Source of the DNA: Rhizobium tropici CIAT 899
Lineage (GTDB): Bacteria; Pseudomonadota; Alphaproteobacteria; Rhizobiales; Rhizobiaceae
Assembly: GCF_000330885.1 (NCBI RefSeq)
Contig: NC_020059.1
Span: 795,001 to 859,000, forward strand
Length of the DNA: 64,000 nt
Reading direction: 5' to 3'
Position numbers and translations under genes: made by a program. How positions within the stretch are numbered: the first letter of the stretch is position 1; each line of letters starts with the position of its first letter. This document shows, one piece after another, positions 28,074 to 37,432 of this stretch. The notes below the pieces were generated by a model. The model saw nothing but the letters and a program-made list of their open reading frames with translations. It was not told the DNA's origin and did no database searches.

Positions 28074-28700
28074 ATGAGAGCGATGCATAAGGTTCGTGTC
28101 GGCGTCAGCTTGGCGGCACTTGTGGTTGGCTGCGGCGCCATGTCCGGTTGCCTGAGCAGCCCGACTTACGGCACCGACAAGACGGCCGGCGTCCAGCTCC
28201 TGGATGACCTCGGCGACATCGCCTCCGTTTCGGCCGCAACGCCGAAGGACAAGGGTGTGAAGTATCCGAACCGCCCGGGTCTGGTCGTTGCCGGAAGCAA
28301 AGACACTCTGACCGCTCCGCAGCAGTCCCTGGCAAGCAAGGACAACCCGGCCTGGCTCGAATCTCCGGAAGACGCCCGCAAGCGCCTTGCTGAGGAAGCC
28401 GACGAGAAGAAGAACGACGTCAACTATCGTTCGCCGTTGGCTCAGGCCGACAGCGCCAAGAATCACATGAGCGAAGCACAGCAGACGGCAGCCTATCGTG
28501 CCGCGCGCCAGGACCAGGCCGGCACGTATGACCAGCGCCGCTATCTGATCGATCCGCCGCAGGGATATCGTCAGGTTGCCGACCAGGCTGCCCTCAACGA
28601 TCTCGGTACGCCCGAGTCGAAGAAGGAAAAGAAGCGCAAGAAGGACGCCGAGGCCGCGCAGCAGACCAGCAACAGCAGCTGGTGGAAGCCGTTCCAATAA
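28074..28700 (+). CDS. Putative lipoprotein of unknown function
   Basis: A 208-residue protein with a lipoprotein-like N-terminus: basic start (MRAMHKVR), hydrophobic core (VGVSLAALVVGCGA) and lipobox-like MSGC near residue 26. The rest is polar and Ala/Lys/Asp-rich, with low sequence complexity, ending in a Lys-rich 'KKEKKRKKDAEAAQQ' stretch and a terminal 'SSWWKPFQ'. No known domain is evident. The position just after ileS appears conserved in rhizobia, but I cannot confirm that here. An ATG at 28083 is an alternative start. A terminator follows. Confidence 0.75.
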   Translation: MRAMHKVRVGVSLAALVVGCGAMSGCLSSPTYGTDKTAGVQLLDDLGDIASVSAATPKDKGVKYPNRPGLVVAGSKDTLTAPQQSLASKDNPAWLESPEDARKRLAEEADEKKNDVNYRSPLAQADSAKNHMSEAQQTAAYRAARQDQAGTYDQRRYLIDPPQGYRQVADQAALNDLGTPESKKEKKRKKDAEAAQQTSNSSWWKPFQ

Positions 28701-28708
28701 AAGCCCTC

Positions 28709-28737
28709 AAGGCGGCGGCATCAAAACCGCCGCTTTT
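28709..28737. terminator. Terminator between lipoprotein gene and tadA
   Basis: AAGGCGGCGG and CCGCCGCTTT pair around an eight-base loop, followed by a T-run on the plus strand. It serves the lipoprotein gene and ends exactly at the convergent tadA stop codon, so it may also terminate tadA. Confidence 0.8.
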
Positions 28738-29195
28738 CAGTCTTCGGAGCGTTTCGCTTGGAAGAAACCTCTGAGGATGTCGGCGGATGCGGTCTCGCCG
28801 AGGCCGGAATAGACCTCCGGCGCATGATGGCAGGTCGGCTGGCGATAGAAGCGCACGCCATTGTCGACACCGCCGCCTTTGGGATCCTCGGCGCCATAGT
28901 AGAGACGTCGGATGCGCGCGAACGAAATGGCCGCCGCGCACATGGTGCAGGGTTCCAGCGTTACATAGAGATCGGCGCCCGCAAGACGTTCCTGGCCCAA
29001 TTCCTCGCAGGCCAGGCGGATGGCGACGATTTCGGCGTGGGCGGTGATGTCGTTGAGCTCGCGGGTACGGTTGCCGGCTGTGGCGATGACCTTGCCGTCG
29101 AGCACGACTGCGGCGCCGATCGGCACTTCGCCGCGCTCTCCGGCACGGCGCGCTTCGGCCAAAGCAAGCTCCATGTATCGATTTGTAGCCGCCAT
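28737..29195 (-). CDS. tadA: tRNA-specific adenosine deaminase
   Basis: A 152-residue zinc deaminase that converts A34 to inosine in the tRNA-Arg(ACG) anticodon. The catalytic motif is 'TAHAEIVAI' (His53 zinc ligand, Glu55 proton shuttle) and 'EPCTMCAAA' (Cys83 and Cys86). Size and the C-terminal 'SADILRGFFQAKRS' helix fit TadA. It is divergent from the pseudouridine synthase gene across 72 bases. There are no oddities. Confidence 0.95.
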   Translation of the reverse strand: MAATNRYMELALAEARRAGERGEVPIGAAVVLDGKVIATAGNRTRELNDITAHAEIVAIRLACEELGQERLAGADLYVTLEPCTMCAAAISFARIRRLYYGAEDPKGGGVDNGVRFYRQPTCHHAPEVYSGLGETASADILRGFFQAKRSED

Positions 29196-29267
29196 TCAAG
29201 TTTTTCCACTTAACCGCAGGGGCGTGACCTGATAGGAACACGCGTTAAAAATTCAGGCAAACAACAA

Positions 29268-31304
29268 ATGACGATGAATGACAAGCCCAAGCGGCCTGGG
29301 TCTAAACCCTTTGCTGGCGACAAGAAGACGATAAAGCGAGATGGCGCGAAGCCTGCGAAGGCCGCAACCGTCAAGGCCGCGGATGAAACCGCCGTCGAGG
29401 ATGGAAAGGCCGAGCGCATTTCCAAGGTGATGGCGCGCGCCGGCGTTGCCTCGCGCCGCGATATCGAGCGCATGATCCTGGATGGTCGCGTCAAGCTGAA
29501 CGGCGTGTTGCTCGATACGCCCGTGGTCAACGTGACACTCGCCGACAAGATCGAGGTCGACGACGTCCCGATCCGCGGCATCGAGCGCACCCGCCTGTGG
29601 CTCTATCACAAGCCGGCAGGCCTGGTGACCACCAATGCCGATCCTGAGGGACGCCCGACCGTTTTCGATAATCTGCCGGAAGAGCTGCCGCGCGTCATGT
29701 CGATCGGCCGCCTCGATATCAACACCGAAGGCTTGCTGCTGCTGACCAATGACGGCGGCCTTGCCCGTGTTCTGGAATTGCCGACCACCGGCTGGCTGCG
29801 CCGTTATCGCGTGCGCGCTCATGGTGAGATCGATCAGGAAGCGCTCGACAAGCTGAAGGAAGGCATTGCCGTTGACGGCGTGCTCTATGGCTCGATCGAC
29901 GCGACGCTCGACCGCACGCAAGGGTCCAACGTCTGGATCACCATGGGCCTGCGCGAAGGCAAGAACCGCGAAATCAAGAACGTGCTCGGCGCGCTTGGCC
30001 TCGAGGTCAACCGCCTGATCCGCATCTCTTATGGCCCGTTCCAGCTCGGCGAGCTGCCGGAAGGCCATGTGCTCGAGGTGCGCGGCCGCACGCTGCGCGA
30101 TCAGCTTGGCCCCCGCCTGGTCGATGATGCCAAGGCGAATTTCGACGCGCCGCTCTATAATGCCCCGGCTGTTGCCGAGCCCGAAGAGGCGGATGCCAAG
30201 CTGGCGCGGACGGCCCCGGTTCGTGCAGGCAAGGAAGAGCGCCCGCGTCGGGAGCGTCCTGAGGACAAGCGCGAACGTGCGCTCAGCCGTCTCGATACCA
30301 AACGCGATGCCAAGCGCGACGATCGTCGCGATGGTGGGCACAAGGACGATGATCGTCAGAAGCGCCAGCCGCTCGGCCCGCGCCGCAGCGCCAATGTCTG
30401 GATGGCGCCCGGCGCCCGCCCGCTCGGCGAAAAGGCAGCCGCGAAGGCGGCAAAGACCGCAAAGACCGCCTCCCGGCGCGGCGAGCCCGAACGCCCGCAG
30501 CGCAGCGGCTTCGACCGTCCGGACGAAGGCCCGCGCGTCCGCATCAATCGCGTCGACGAGGGCGATGGCGAGTGGATTCGTTCGAGCGAGGAAGCTCCGC
30601 GCCGGTCGCGTGGCGAGGATGAAGGTTTTGACCGCAAGCGCTCCGACCGCCCGCGTGGTGATCGCCCATTTGGCGATCGTCCTTCGCGCGGCGACCGACC
30701 CTTTGGCGACAAGCCTCGCGGTGAGCGTTCCTATGGTGATAAGCCGCGTGGCGAGCGTGGTTCTCGGTCGGAGGGCGGTGAACGTCCCCGCGCAAAATCC
30801 TTTCAGGGTGAGGCTCGCTCGGAGCGTCCGCGCGGTGAACGCCCGTTTGGGGATCGTCCTCCCCGTGGCGATCGTCCGTTTGGCGACAAGCCACGCGGCG
30901 CTCGCCCCTACGGGGACAAGCCCCGTGGTGATAGGCCATTCAGCGACCGTCCCCGTGATGATCGTCGAACCCGAGCCGAGGGCGAAGAGCGTCCGCGTGC
31001 AAGATCTTTGGATGGCGAGCAGCGTTCCGAACGTCCGCGTGGCGACCGTCCGTTTGGGGATCGTCCTCCGCGCGGGGATCGTCCTTTCGGCGATCGTCCG
31101 CAGGGTGATCGCCCGGCCGGCAAGCCCTTTGGCAAGAAGCCGGGCGGCGGCAAATCCTTTGGCGGCAAGCCGGGCGGAAAACCCGGTGGTTCGCGTGGCT
31201 TTGGCGGCAAGCCCGGCGGTGCAGGTCGCCCCTCTGGCGGTCCGCGCGGCGGTTCTGGTCGGGGTGGCCCCGGCAGGGGCGGTCCCAAGGGCGGCAGGGG
31301 CTGA
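29268..31304 (+). CDS. rluB: RluB-like pseudouridine synthase with long basic repeat tail
   Basis: A 678-residue protein whose first 285 residues are a normal RsuA/RluB-type synthase: S4 RNA-binding domain (about 48-95, 'ERISKVMARAGVASRRDIERMI'), catalytic Asp150 in 'SIGRLDINTEGLLLLTNDG', and 'GLREGKNREIKNVLGALGLEVNRLIRISYGPF'. About 390 further residues are charged and disordered. Residues about 450-620 are tandem repeats of the type GDRPFGDRP/RGDRPFGDKP, followed by a Gly-rich end (GKKPGGGKSFGG, SRGFGGKP). The core probably modifies 23S rRNA near position 2605, as RluB does; the tail is likely an RNA-binding RGG-like extension. It is followed by rsmD. Confidence 0.9.
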   Translation: MTMNDKPKRPGSKPFAGDKKTIKRDGAKPAKAATVKAADETAVEDGKAERISKVMARAGVASRRDIERMILDGRVKLNGVLLDTPVVNVTLADKIEVDDVPIRGIERTRLWLYHKPAGLVTTNADPEGRPTVFDNLPEELPRVMSIGRLDINTEGLLLLTNDGGLARVLELPTTGWLRRYRVRAHGEIDQEALDKLKEGIAVDGVLYGSIDATLDRTQGSNVWITMGLREGKNREIKNVLGALGLEVNRLIRISYGPFQLGELPEGHVLEVRGRTLRDQLGPRLVDDAKANFDAPLYNAPAVAEPEEADAKLARTAPVRAGKEERPRRERPEDKRERALSRLDTKRDAKRDDRRDGGHKDDDRQKRQPLGPRRSANVWMAPGARPLGEKAAAKAAKTAKTASRRGEPERPQRSGFDRPDEGPRVRINRVDEGDGEWIRSSEEAPRRSRGEDEGFDRKRSDRPRGDRPFGDRPSRGDRPFGDKPRGERSYGDKPRGERGSRSEGGERPRAKSFQGEARSERPRGERPFGDRPPRGDRPFGDKPRGARPYGDKPRGDRPFSDRPRDDRRTRAEGEERPRARSLDGEQRSERPRGDRPFGDRPPRGDRPFGDRPQGDRPAGKPFGKKPGGGKSFGGKPGGKPGGSRGFGGKPGGAGRPSGGPRGGSGRGGPGRGGPKGGRG

Positions 31305-31310
31305 CGCGCG

Positions 31311-31877
31311 GTGAGGGTCGTCGGCGGTGAGTTTCGTGGTCGCTCGCTTGCAACGCCGAAGTCGAACGATATTCGTCCGACGGCGGATCGCACGCGCGAA
31401 AGCCTGTTCAACATTCTGAGCCACGCCTATCCGGAAGCCATCGACGGCACGAGGATGATGGATGTGTTTGCCGGCACCGGCGCCGTCGGACTGGAGGCAG
31501 CCTCGCGGGGCTGCCGGCATGTGCTTTTCGTGGAAAGCAGCGTCGAGGGCAGGGGCCTCCTTTGGGAAAACATCGATGCGCTCGGCCTGCATGGCCGCAC
31601 GCGCATGCTGCGCCGTGACGCGACGGATCTCGGCAGTGTCGGCAATCTCGAACCCTTCGATTTTCTCTTCGCCGACCCGCCATACGGCAAGGGGTTGGGC
31701 GAGAAGGCTTTCGCGGCCGCTGCCGCCGGTGGCTGGCTGGTGCCGGGCGCTCTGGCGATCCTCGAGGAGCGCGCCGATGTCACAGTTGCCGCGCCGTCGG
31801 ATTTCCTGTTTCTGGAGGAGCGAACCTTCGGTGACAGCAAGATGCATTTCTTCCGTTACCAGCCGCTGGCGGCCTGA
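31311..31877 (+). CDS. rsmD: 16S rRNA (guanine966-N2)-methyltransferase
   Basis: A 188-residue SAM-dependent methyltransferase that modifies G966 of 16S rRNA. It begins at a GTG with 'RVVGGEFRGRSL', typical of RsmD. The SAM motif I is 'MMDVFAGTGAVGLEAASRG' (about residues 49-67), and the catalytic DPPY lies at residues 122-125. The length matches the family. It starts six bases after the pseudouridine synthase stop, so the two rRNA-modification genes form one unit. Confidence 0.95.
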   Translation: MRVVGGEFRGRSLATPKSNDIRPTADRTRESLFNILSHAYPEAIDGTRMMDVFAGTGAVGLEAASRGCRHVLFVESSVEGRGLLWENIDALGLHGRTRMLRRDATDLGSVGNLEPFDFLFADPPYGKGLGEKAFAAAAAGGWLVPGALAILEERADVTVAAPSDFLFLEERTFGDSKMHFFRYQPLAA

Positions 31878-31895
31878 CGGAGGAAGGAGAACAAT

Positions 31896-32762
31896 ATGGG
31901 CGATTATGCTGATTTCGTCGGCAGCGACTATTCGCTCGCCGCCTCCGGCACGCCGAGCGTCGCAGTCGCCTTCGGCTGCGGCGGTGCGCGCGGTCTCGCC
32001 CATATTCACATCATCGAGGCGCTGGACGAGCTTGGCATTCGCCCTGTTGCCATAGCAGGCTCCTCCATCGGCTCGATCATGGGCGCGGCCATGGCAGTCG
32101 GCATGAGTGGCGCTGAGATCCGCGACTATACGCTGGCAACCGTCGGCAATCGCCCGGCCGTTCTCAACAAGATCTGGAGCCTGCGGCCGGTCAGCATGCG
32201 CAGCATCCGCTTCGGTCAGTTCAATCTCGAACGCATTCTGCGCACCTTCCTGCCGCCCGCCATTCCGGAAAGCTTTTCCGAGCTGCACATTCCGCTGAAG
32301 GTGGTCACGACCGATTATTACGACCAGGCGGAGGTCGTCATCGAGAAGGGCGAGCTCTTTCCCGTGCTCGCCGCCTCTGCCGCCATTCCCGCCGTGTTTA
32401 TGCCGGTGAAGCTGGGAGACCGCGTGATGATCGACGGCGGCATCATGAACCCGGTTCCCTATGAGCATCTGGCCGGGCTTGCCGATATCATCATCGGCAT
32501 CGACGTCGTCGGCGGGCCGGAAGGCAGCGGCCGACAGGTTCCGAACCGCATCGAGAGCCTGTTCGGTGCCGGCCAGCTGACCATGCAGTCCAATATTGCC
32601 CTGAAGCTGCGCCTGCAGGCGCCGCAAATCTTCCTGCGTCCTGCCGTCGGCCGCACCGGCGTCCTCGATTTCCTGAAGGCACGCGATATCCTCGCCATGT
32701 CGGCCGGCGTCAAGGACGAACTGAAATTCGCCCTCGACCGGGTGATGACAGCGAAGAACTAG
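31896..32762 (+). CDS. Patatin-like phospholipase
   Basis: A 288-residue serine hydrolase of the RssA/patatin family. It has the oxyanion loop 'GCGGARGLAHIHIIEAL', nucleophile elbow GSSIG (Ser57), and catalytic Asp in the 'DRVMIDGGIMNPVPYEHL' motif near residue 181, so the Ser-Asp dyad is intact. The family hydrolyses acyl lipids. There is no signal peptide. GGAGGA precedes the ATG, 18 bases after rsmD. It converges with the Kef-type antiporter. Substrate unknown. Confidence 0.92.
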   Translation: MGDYADFVGSDYSLAASGTPSVAVAFGCGGARGLAHIHIIEALDELGIRPVAIAGSSIGSIMGAAMAVGMSGAEIRDYTLATVGNRPAVLNKIWSLRPVSMRSIRFGQFNLERILRTFLPPAIPESFSELHIPLKVVTTDYYDQAEVVIEKGELFPVLAASAAIPAVFMPVKLGDRVMIDGGIMNPVPYEHLAGLADIIIGIDVVGGPEGSGRQVPNRIESLFGAGQLTMQSNIALKLRLQAPQIFLRPAVGRTGVLDFLKARDILAMSAGVKDELKFALDRVMTAKN

Positions 32763-32789
32763 TATTTGGCCAATAGCTGCGGGATGCGA

Positions 32790-34610
32790 CTAAACCCGCT
32801 CCGGCTCCTCCTGCGGCAAGGCAACGAGATCGTCTGCATCGCTGTAGGTGTCGACTGCACGCTTCGGCTTGACCAGCGGCTCCGGCTTGACGGGGCGCGA
32901 GTAGAGCATGTCGGTGCCGGCCTGCAGCCCCTCGCTGACCTGCAGCACAAGCCGCTGCTCGTCGCGTTTGCGGATATCCTCGCCGATCTCATAGGCTTCC
33001 GCCTCGCTGACGCCGAGCGCCTCGAGGGTACGGCGGCCGAAGAGCAGGCCGGATTCCAGCGTCTCGCGCAGCTCATAATCCACGCCCTTGTGACGCAGCT
33101 CGATCGAATGAACGCGGTCGTAGGATCGCACGAAGAGACGCGCATGCGGATAATCCGTCTGCACGAGTTCGACGATCTTGTCCGTCACATCGCGCAGATG
33201 CGTGCTGACGACGACGATCTTGGCGCGGTCGATGCCGGCGGAGCGCAGCACATCCTTGCGGGTGCCGTCGCCGAAATAGATGCGGAAGCCGAAGCTCGAT
33301 GCCTGGCGGATGCGGTCGGCGGAGAAATCGATGACAGTGACATCGCGGCCACTGGCGAGCAGGATCTGCGCGGCGATCTGGCCGAAACGCGAGAAGCCGA
33401 TCATCAATACGTCGGAACCGGCGCCCTCGAAATCCTCGTCCAGCTCTTCCTGCGTGTCGCCCTTGACCAGCCGCTTCGCCAGCGCGGAACTCAGCGGTGT
33501 CAGTGCCATTGACAGCGTCACGATGGCGATCAGCGTCGAAGCCGTGTTGGCGGAGAAAAGCCCGCCGCTGGCGCTGGCGGCGCTGAAGAGTACGAAGCCG
33601 AATTCGCCGCCCTGCGGCAGGAGGCCGGCAATACGCACGGCATCGTTATGCGGGGAGCCTGTGATGCGGCAGAGCGCATAGATCACGACTGCCTTGATGA
33701 ACATCATGACCGGAACGGCGAGCACGATCAGCACCCAGTTGTCGAGGATCACGTCAAGTTTCAGCGACAGGCCGACCGCGATGAAGAAAATCGCGAGCAG
33801 CACGCCGCGGAAGGGCTCGATATCCGCTTCCAGTTCATGCCGATAGGAAGATTCTGCCAGCATCACGCCGGAGAGAAAGGCACCCATCGCCATGGAGAGG
33901 CCGGCAAGCTGCATCAGTGTCGCCGATCCCATGACGACGAAGAGGGCGGCCGCAATCATCGCTTCGCGGGCGCCGGTGCGAGCGATCACCTGGAACAGTG
34001 GCGTCAGCAGATAGCGGCCGGCGATAACCATTGCCGCCACCGCACCGACGGCGATTGCCAGGCTCGGCAGGGGATTGGCGGTTTCCTGCGCGCCGTCGAG
34101 AACGGTGATGAGCGCCAGCAGCGGCACGATGGCGAGATCCTGCAGCAGCAGCATCGAGAAGGAGCGCTGGCCGTATTTCGTGTTGACGTCGCCTTGCTGT
34201 TCGAGGATCTGCATCGCGAAGGCGGTCGACGAAAGTGCCAGGCCGAAGCCGATGATGATGCTGCCCTTCCAGCCCGCAATGCCGCCGAAATAGGCGGCCA
34301 CCATCAGCGCAAGTCCGCTGAGAACCACCTGTGCCGTGCCGAGGCCGAAAATATCCCGGCGCATCTGCCAGAGGCGGGAGGGCTTCAGTTCCAGCCCGAT
34401 GATGAAGAGCAGGAAGACGACGCCGAGTTCGGCAACCGCAAGCACGGCCTCGCCGTCGCTGATGCTGTGGAGGATCGGGCCGATCACCACGCCGGCGGCG
34501 AGATAGCCGAGCACGGTGCCAAGCCCCAGTTTCTTGAATATAGGCGCCGTAACGACGGCACCGCCGAGCAGCAGCAGGGTTTCAGTGAAAAGCGTATTGG
34601 GGGCGGACAT
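32790..34610 (-). CDS. Kef/CPA2-type cation:proton antiporter
   Basis: A 606-residue membrane transporter. The N-terminal CPA2 domain has about 12 helices (residues ~5-385), including 'GTVLGYLAAGVVIGPILHSISD', 'LGVVFLLFIIGLELKPSRLW' and 'MGAFLSGVMLAESSYRHELEADIEPFRGVLLAIFFIAVGLSL'. A cytoplasmic TrkA-N Rossmann domain (about 415-530) follows: 'VLMIGFSRFGQIAAQILLASGRDVTVID'. The layout matches KefB/KefC, which exchange K+ for H+ in response to glutathione adducts. I do not assign KefB or KefC because no ancillary KefF/G gene is adjacent. ATG 34610 starts 'MSAPNTLFTETLLLLGGAVV'. It is divergent from pmbA. Confidence 0.92.
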   Translation of the reverse strand: MSAPNTLFTETLLLLGGAVVTAPIFKKLGLGTVLGYLAAGVVIGPILHSISDGEAVLAVAELGVVFLLFIIGLELKPSRLWQMRRDIFGLGTAQVVLSGLALMVAAYFGGIAGWKGSIIIGFGLALSSTAFAMQILEQQGDVNTKYGQRSFSMLLLQDLAIVPLLALITVLDGAQETANPLPSLAIAVGAVAAMVIAGRYLLTPLFQVIARTGAREAMIAAALFVVMGSATLMQLAGLSMAMGAFLSGVMLAESSYRHELEADIEPFRGVLLAIFFIAVGLSLKLDVILDNWVLIVLAVPVMMFIKAVVIYALCRITGSPHNDAVRIAGLLPQGGEFGFVLFSAASASGGLFSANTASTLIAIVTLSMALTPLSSALAKRLVKGDTQEELDEDFEGAGSDVLMIGFSRFGQIAAQILLASGRDVTVIDFSADRIRQASSFGFRIYFGDGTRKDVLRSAGIDRAKIVVVSTHLRDVTDKIVELVQTDYPHARLFVRSYDRVHSIELRHKGVDYELRETLESGLLFGRRTLEALGVSEAEAYEIGEDIRKRDEQRLVLQVSEGLQAGTDMLYSRPVKPEPLVKPKRAVDTYSDADDLVALPQEEPERV

Positions 34611-34760
34611 CGTCTGTTTCTTTCCGTGGGGCAGGCGGTGTTGCGACGCTTGGTCATGATAAACAACCATGCGTGAAGGGATTAGAACAAGAATCGGCTT
34701 TGCCGCACTTGATGCTTTATGTAGTGCACAATAAATGGAACGCGAAGGAAAGGCCAAGTC

Positions 34761-36113
34761 ATGACCTCTGAAATCGATTCCGCCGCTCTGCTTTCCCGCG
34801 CCAGCCAGTTGATCGATCTTGCCCGGAAAGCCGGCGCGGATGCGGCCGATGCTGTCGTGGTGCGGTCGAGGGCCCATTCCGTCAGCGTCCGCCTCGGCAA
34901 GGTCGAAGGTACGGAATCCTCCGAGAGCGACGACTTTTCGCTGAGGGTCTTCGTCGGCAACCGTGTCGCCAGCGTTTCGGCCAATCCAGGCTTCGATCTG
35001 AATGCTCTGGCCGAGCGTGCCGTGGCCATGGCCAAGGTTTCGCCGGAAGATCCCTTCGCCTGCCTTGCCGATGAGGCGGATCTCGCCAAGAGCTATCCCG
35101 ATCTCGAACTGTTCGATCCGACCCAAGTCTCCACGGAGCAGCTACGCGAAGCGGCGCTTGCGACCGAGGCGGCAGCTCTTGCCGTTTCCGGCGTTACCAA
35201 TTCTTCCGGGGGCGGCGCCTCGGCCGGCATGGGCGGCCTTGTGCTCGTCACCTCGCATGGTTTTTCCGGCCACTATATGGGCTCGCGCTTCGGGCGTTCC
35301 GTCAGCGTCATTGCCGGCGAAGGCACAGGCATGGAGCGCGACTATGATTTCGACAGCCGCCTCTATTTTGCCGATCTCGATGCGGCTGAGGAGATCGGCC
35401 GCCGCGCCGGCGAGCGGGTGGTCAAACGCCTCAATCCGCGGCAGGTTCCGACCGGCAAGAATGTCACGGTCGTTTTCGATCCCCGTGTCGCCCGCGGCTT
35501 CGTCGGCCATATCGCCGGCGCCATCAATGGCGCGTCCGTCGCCCGCAAGACCAGCTTCCTGCGCGATAAGATGGGCCAGCAGGTGCTGAAGGCAGGCCTT
35601 TCGATCACGGACGATCCGCTGATCGTGCGCGGCCCATCCTCGCGGCCCTTCGACGGCGAGGGCGTGTCCGGCAAGCGGCTCGTCATGATCGAGGACGGTG
35701 TGCTGAAGTCCTGGTTCCTGTCCACGGCGACGGCGCGGGAAATCGGCGGCGGGCTGAAGACCAACGGTCGCGGTGTGCGCGGCGGCACGTCCGTATCGCC
35801 TGCTTCCACCAATCTGGCGCTGGAACCCGGTGATATCTGGCCCGAGGAACTGATCCGCAACGTCGGTACGGGCTTCTATGTCACCGAGCTGATCGGCCAG
35901 GGCGTCAATATGATCACCGGCGAATACAGCCGTGGCGCCACCGGCTTCTGGATCGAGAATGGCGAATTGACCTTCCCGGTTTCGGAGGTGACCATCGCCT
36001 CCAACCTGAAGGACATGTTCATGCGCGTGACGCCGGCGAACGACATCGACCGCGATTTCGGCATCGCCGCTCCGACGCTTGCCATTGAGGGCATGACGCT
36101 GGCGGGCCGCTAA
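34761..36113 (+). CDS. pmbA: TldE/PmbA metalloprotease-like protein
   Basis: A 450-residue member of the TldD/PmbA family. In E. coli TldD/TldE forms a heterodimeric protease that degrades unfolded peptides, matures microcin B17 and the CcdA antitoxin. PmbA/TldE features are the N-terminal 'VRSRAHSVSVRLGKVEGTESSESDDFSLRVF', 'SSGGGASAGMGGLVLVTSHGFSG' and 'GEYSRGATGFWIENGELTFPVSEVTIASNL' at the C-terminus. The HExxxH metal site belongs to TldD, so as expected it is missing here; TldD must be encoded elsewhere. It starts a plus-strand run with cysQ. Confidence 0.93.
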   Translation: MTSEIDSAALLSRASQLIDLARKAGADAADAVVVRSRAHSVSVRLGKVEGTESSESDDFSLRVFVGNRVASVSANPGFDLNALAERAVAMAKVSPEDPFACLADEADLAKSYPDLELFDPTQVSTEQLREAALATEAAALAVSGVTNSSGGGASAGMGGLVLVTSHGFSGHYMGSRFGRSVSVIAGEGTGMERDYDFDSRLYFADLDAAEEIGRRAGERVVKRLNPRQVPTGKNVTVVFDPRVARGFVGHIAGAINGASVARKTSFLRDKMGQQVLKAGLSITDDPLIVRGPSSRPFDGEGVSGKRLVMIEDGVLKSWFLSTATAREIGGGLKTNGRGVRGGTSVSPASTNLALEPGDIWPEELIRNVGTGFYVTELIGQGVNMITGEYSRGATGFWIENGELTFPVSEVTIASNLKDMFMRVTPANDIDRDFGIAAPTLAIEGMTLAGR

Positions 36114-36138
36114 AACGAGCGGAGATTGGAATTCGTCA

Positions 36139-36945
36139 ATGATCGATAGCAAAGCCAGCCAATTGAGCGACGTGGACCTGATCGTGGGTGCCGCGCTCGA
36201 GGCAGGCAAGATCGCTCTCGGTTTCTTCCGGCAATCGCCGGAAGTCTGGTGGAAGAACAACGGCCAGTCCCCGGTCAGCGCCGCGGATTTTGCCGCGAAC
36301 GAAAGCCTGGCCGCCGCGCTTCGCACCGCAAGGCCCGATTATGGCTGGCTTTCCGAGGAAACCGATGATGACGCCGAGCGCCTGAAGCACGCGACCGTCT
36401 TCGTCGTCGATCCGATAGACGGCACCAGAGGTTTTCTCTCCGGCCTGGATCTATGGTGCGTCAGCGTTGCCGTCGTCACTGACGGCCGGCCGGTGGCGGG
36501 TGTCCTCTATGCGCCGGCGCTGGGCGAGCTCTTCGTGGCGACGGCCGGCGGGCAGGCATTGAAGAACGGCGAGCCGATCAGCGTTTCCCAGAGGGTAGGC
36601 GACGATATCAATCGTCTTGCGACCGGCGAGGAGATGCTGAAGGGCTTCGATCCGGATTTTCGCAAGACGGTCGAGCGGGTGAAGCACGTGCCGTCGCTCG
36701 CCTACCGCCTTGCCATGGTGGCAGACGGCAGGCTTGAGGGAACAATCGTCAAACGCAACTCCCATGACTGGGATCTCGCCGCCGCCGACCTTATTCTGGA
36801 GCGTGCGGGGGGTGCGCTTGTCGATCTTTCCGGCAAGGCATTGCGCTACAACCGCGCCGAAGTATCCCATGACGAACTTTGCGGTGCGTCGGCAGCACAA
36901 TTACCGGAGTTTCTCCGTCAACTATCGAACCGACGAGACGGTTGA
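36139..36945 (+). CDS. cysQ: 3'(2'),5'-bisphosphate nucleotidase-like inositol phosphatase
   Basis: A 268-residue Mg2+-dependent phosphatase of the inositol monophosphatase fold. Metal-binding motifs are EE (73-74) in 'GWLSEETDDD', 'DPIDGTRGFLSG' (91-102) and 'RNSHDWDLAAADLILERAGG' near the C-terminus. The CysQ family hydrolyses PAP to AMP, clearing a product of sulfate assimilation; closely related proteins act on inositol phosphates, so the name is provisional. It begins 25 bases after pmbA and is followed by DUF4170. Confidence 0.88.
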   Translation: MIDSKASQLSDVDLIVGAALEAGKIALGFFRQSPEVWWKNNGQSPVSAADFAANESLAAALRTARPDYGWLSEETDDDAERLKHATVFVVDPIDGTRGFLSGLDLWCVSVAVVTDGRPVAGVLYAPALGELFVATAGGQALKNGEPISVSQRVGDDINRLATGEEMLKGFDPDFRKTVERVKHVPSLAYRLAMVADGRLEGTIVKRNSHDWDLAAADLILERAGGALVDLSGKALRYNRAEVSHDELCGASAAQLPEFLRQLSNRRDG

Positions 36946-37006
36946 CCTTTCCGTCAAAATCCCGCAGATGAAGGAGGGAGGGGGACGACAGTAGAAAGAG
37001 ACGAAA

Positions 37007-37252
37007 ATGACTGATACCAGCGGCAAAAAGCAGCTCCTGCACCTTGTCTTCGGCGGTGAATTGGAAAACCTCGAAGAGGTCCAGTTCCGCAATCTCAATG
37101 AGCTCGATATCGTCGGCATGTATCCCGATTATGCGAGCGCGCTGGTGGCGTGGAAGTCCAAGGCACAGCAGACTGTCGACAATGCCCATATGCGTTATTT
37201 CATTGTCCACCTGCATCGCTTGCTGGATCCGCAGGAAAAAGCGGCATCCTGA
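37007..37252 (+). CDS. DUF4170 small conserved protein
   Basis: An 81-residue cytosolic protein that begins 'MTDTSGKKQLLHLVFGGELENLEEVQFRNLNELDIVGMYPDYASALVAWKSKAQQTVDNAHMRYFIVHLHRLLDPQ', matching the DUF4170 family, which alphaproteobacteria keep directly upstream of waaA. The function is unknown; the conserved link to Kdo transfer suggests a lipid A or Kdo-related role, which is an inference from gene order. Confidence 0.9.
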   Translation: MTDTSGKKQLLHLVFGGELENLEEVQFRNLNELDIVGMYPDYASALVAWKSKAQQTVDNAHMRYFIVHLHRLLDPQEKAAS

Positions 37253-37432
37253 GGTCGTATTACTCCGAATTTTGCATTTGATATCTCTATCCGGGAAAGC
37301 GTTGTCGCTTTAAATCCGGCCATGAAGCAGTATCTTTGACACAATAAGAACGAAAATTCGGCTGCTTATTCGGCCGCGTGGTTATCGGGATTTGGCATAG
37401 ATGATGATCAGCTGGGATGGGAGGCGGTCGAA

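Noticed and set aside
30600..31280. Dense short repeats that could suggest a CRISPR array
   Set aside because: The repeats are in frame with the pseudouridine synthase tail, have no unique spacers and vary in unit length.
29253..32627. A 1124-codon open frame on the minus strand opposite the pseudouridine synthase, rsmD and the patatin gene
   Set aside because: It spans three well-supported genes in antisense. High GC leaves few stop codons, and the sequence is low-complexity Arg/Ala/Thr without any domain.
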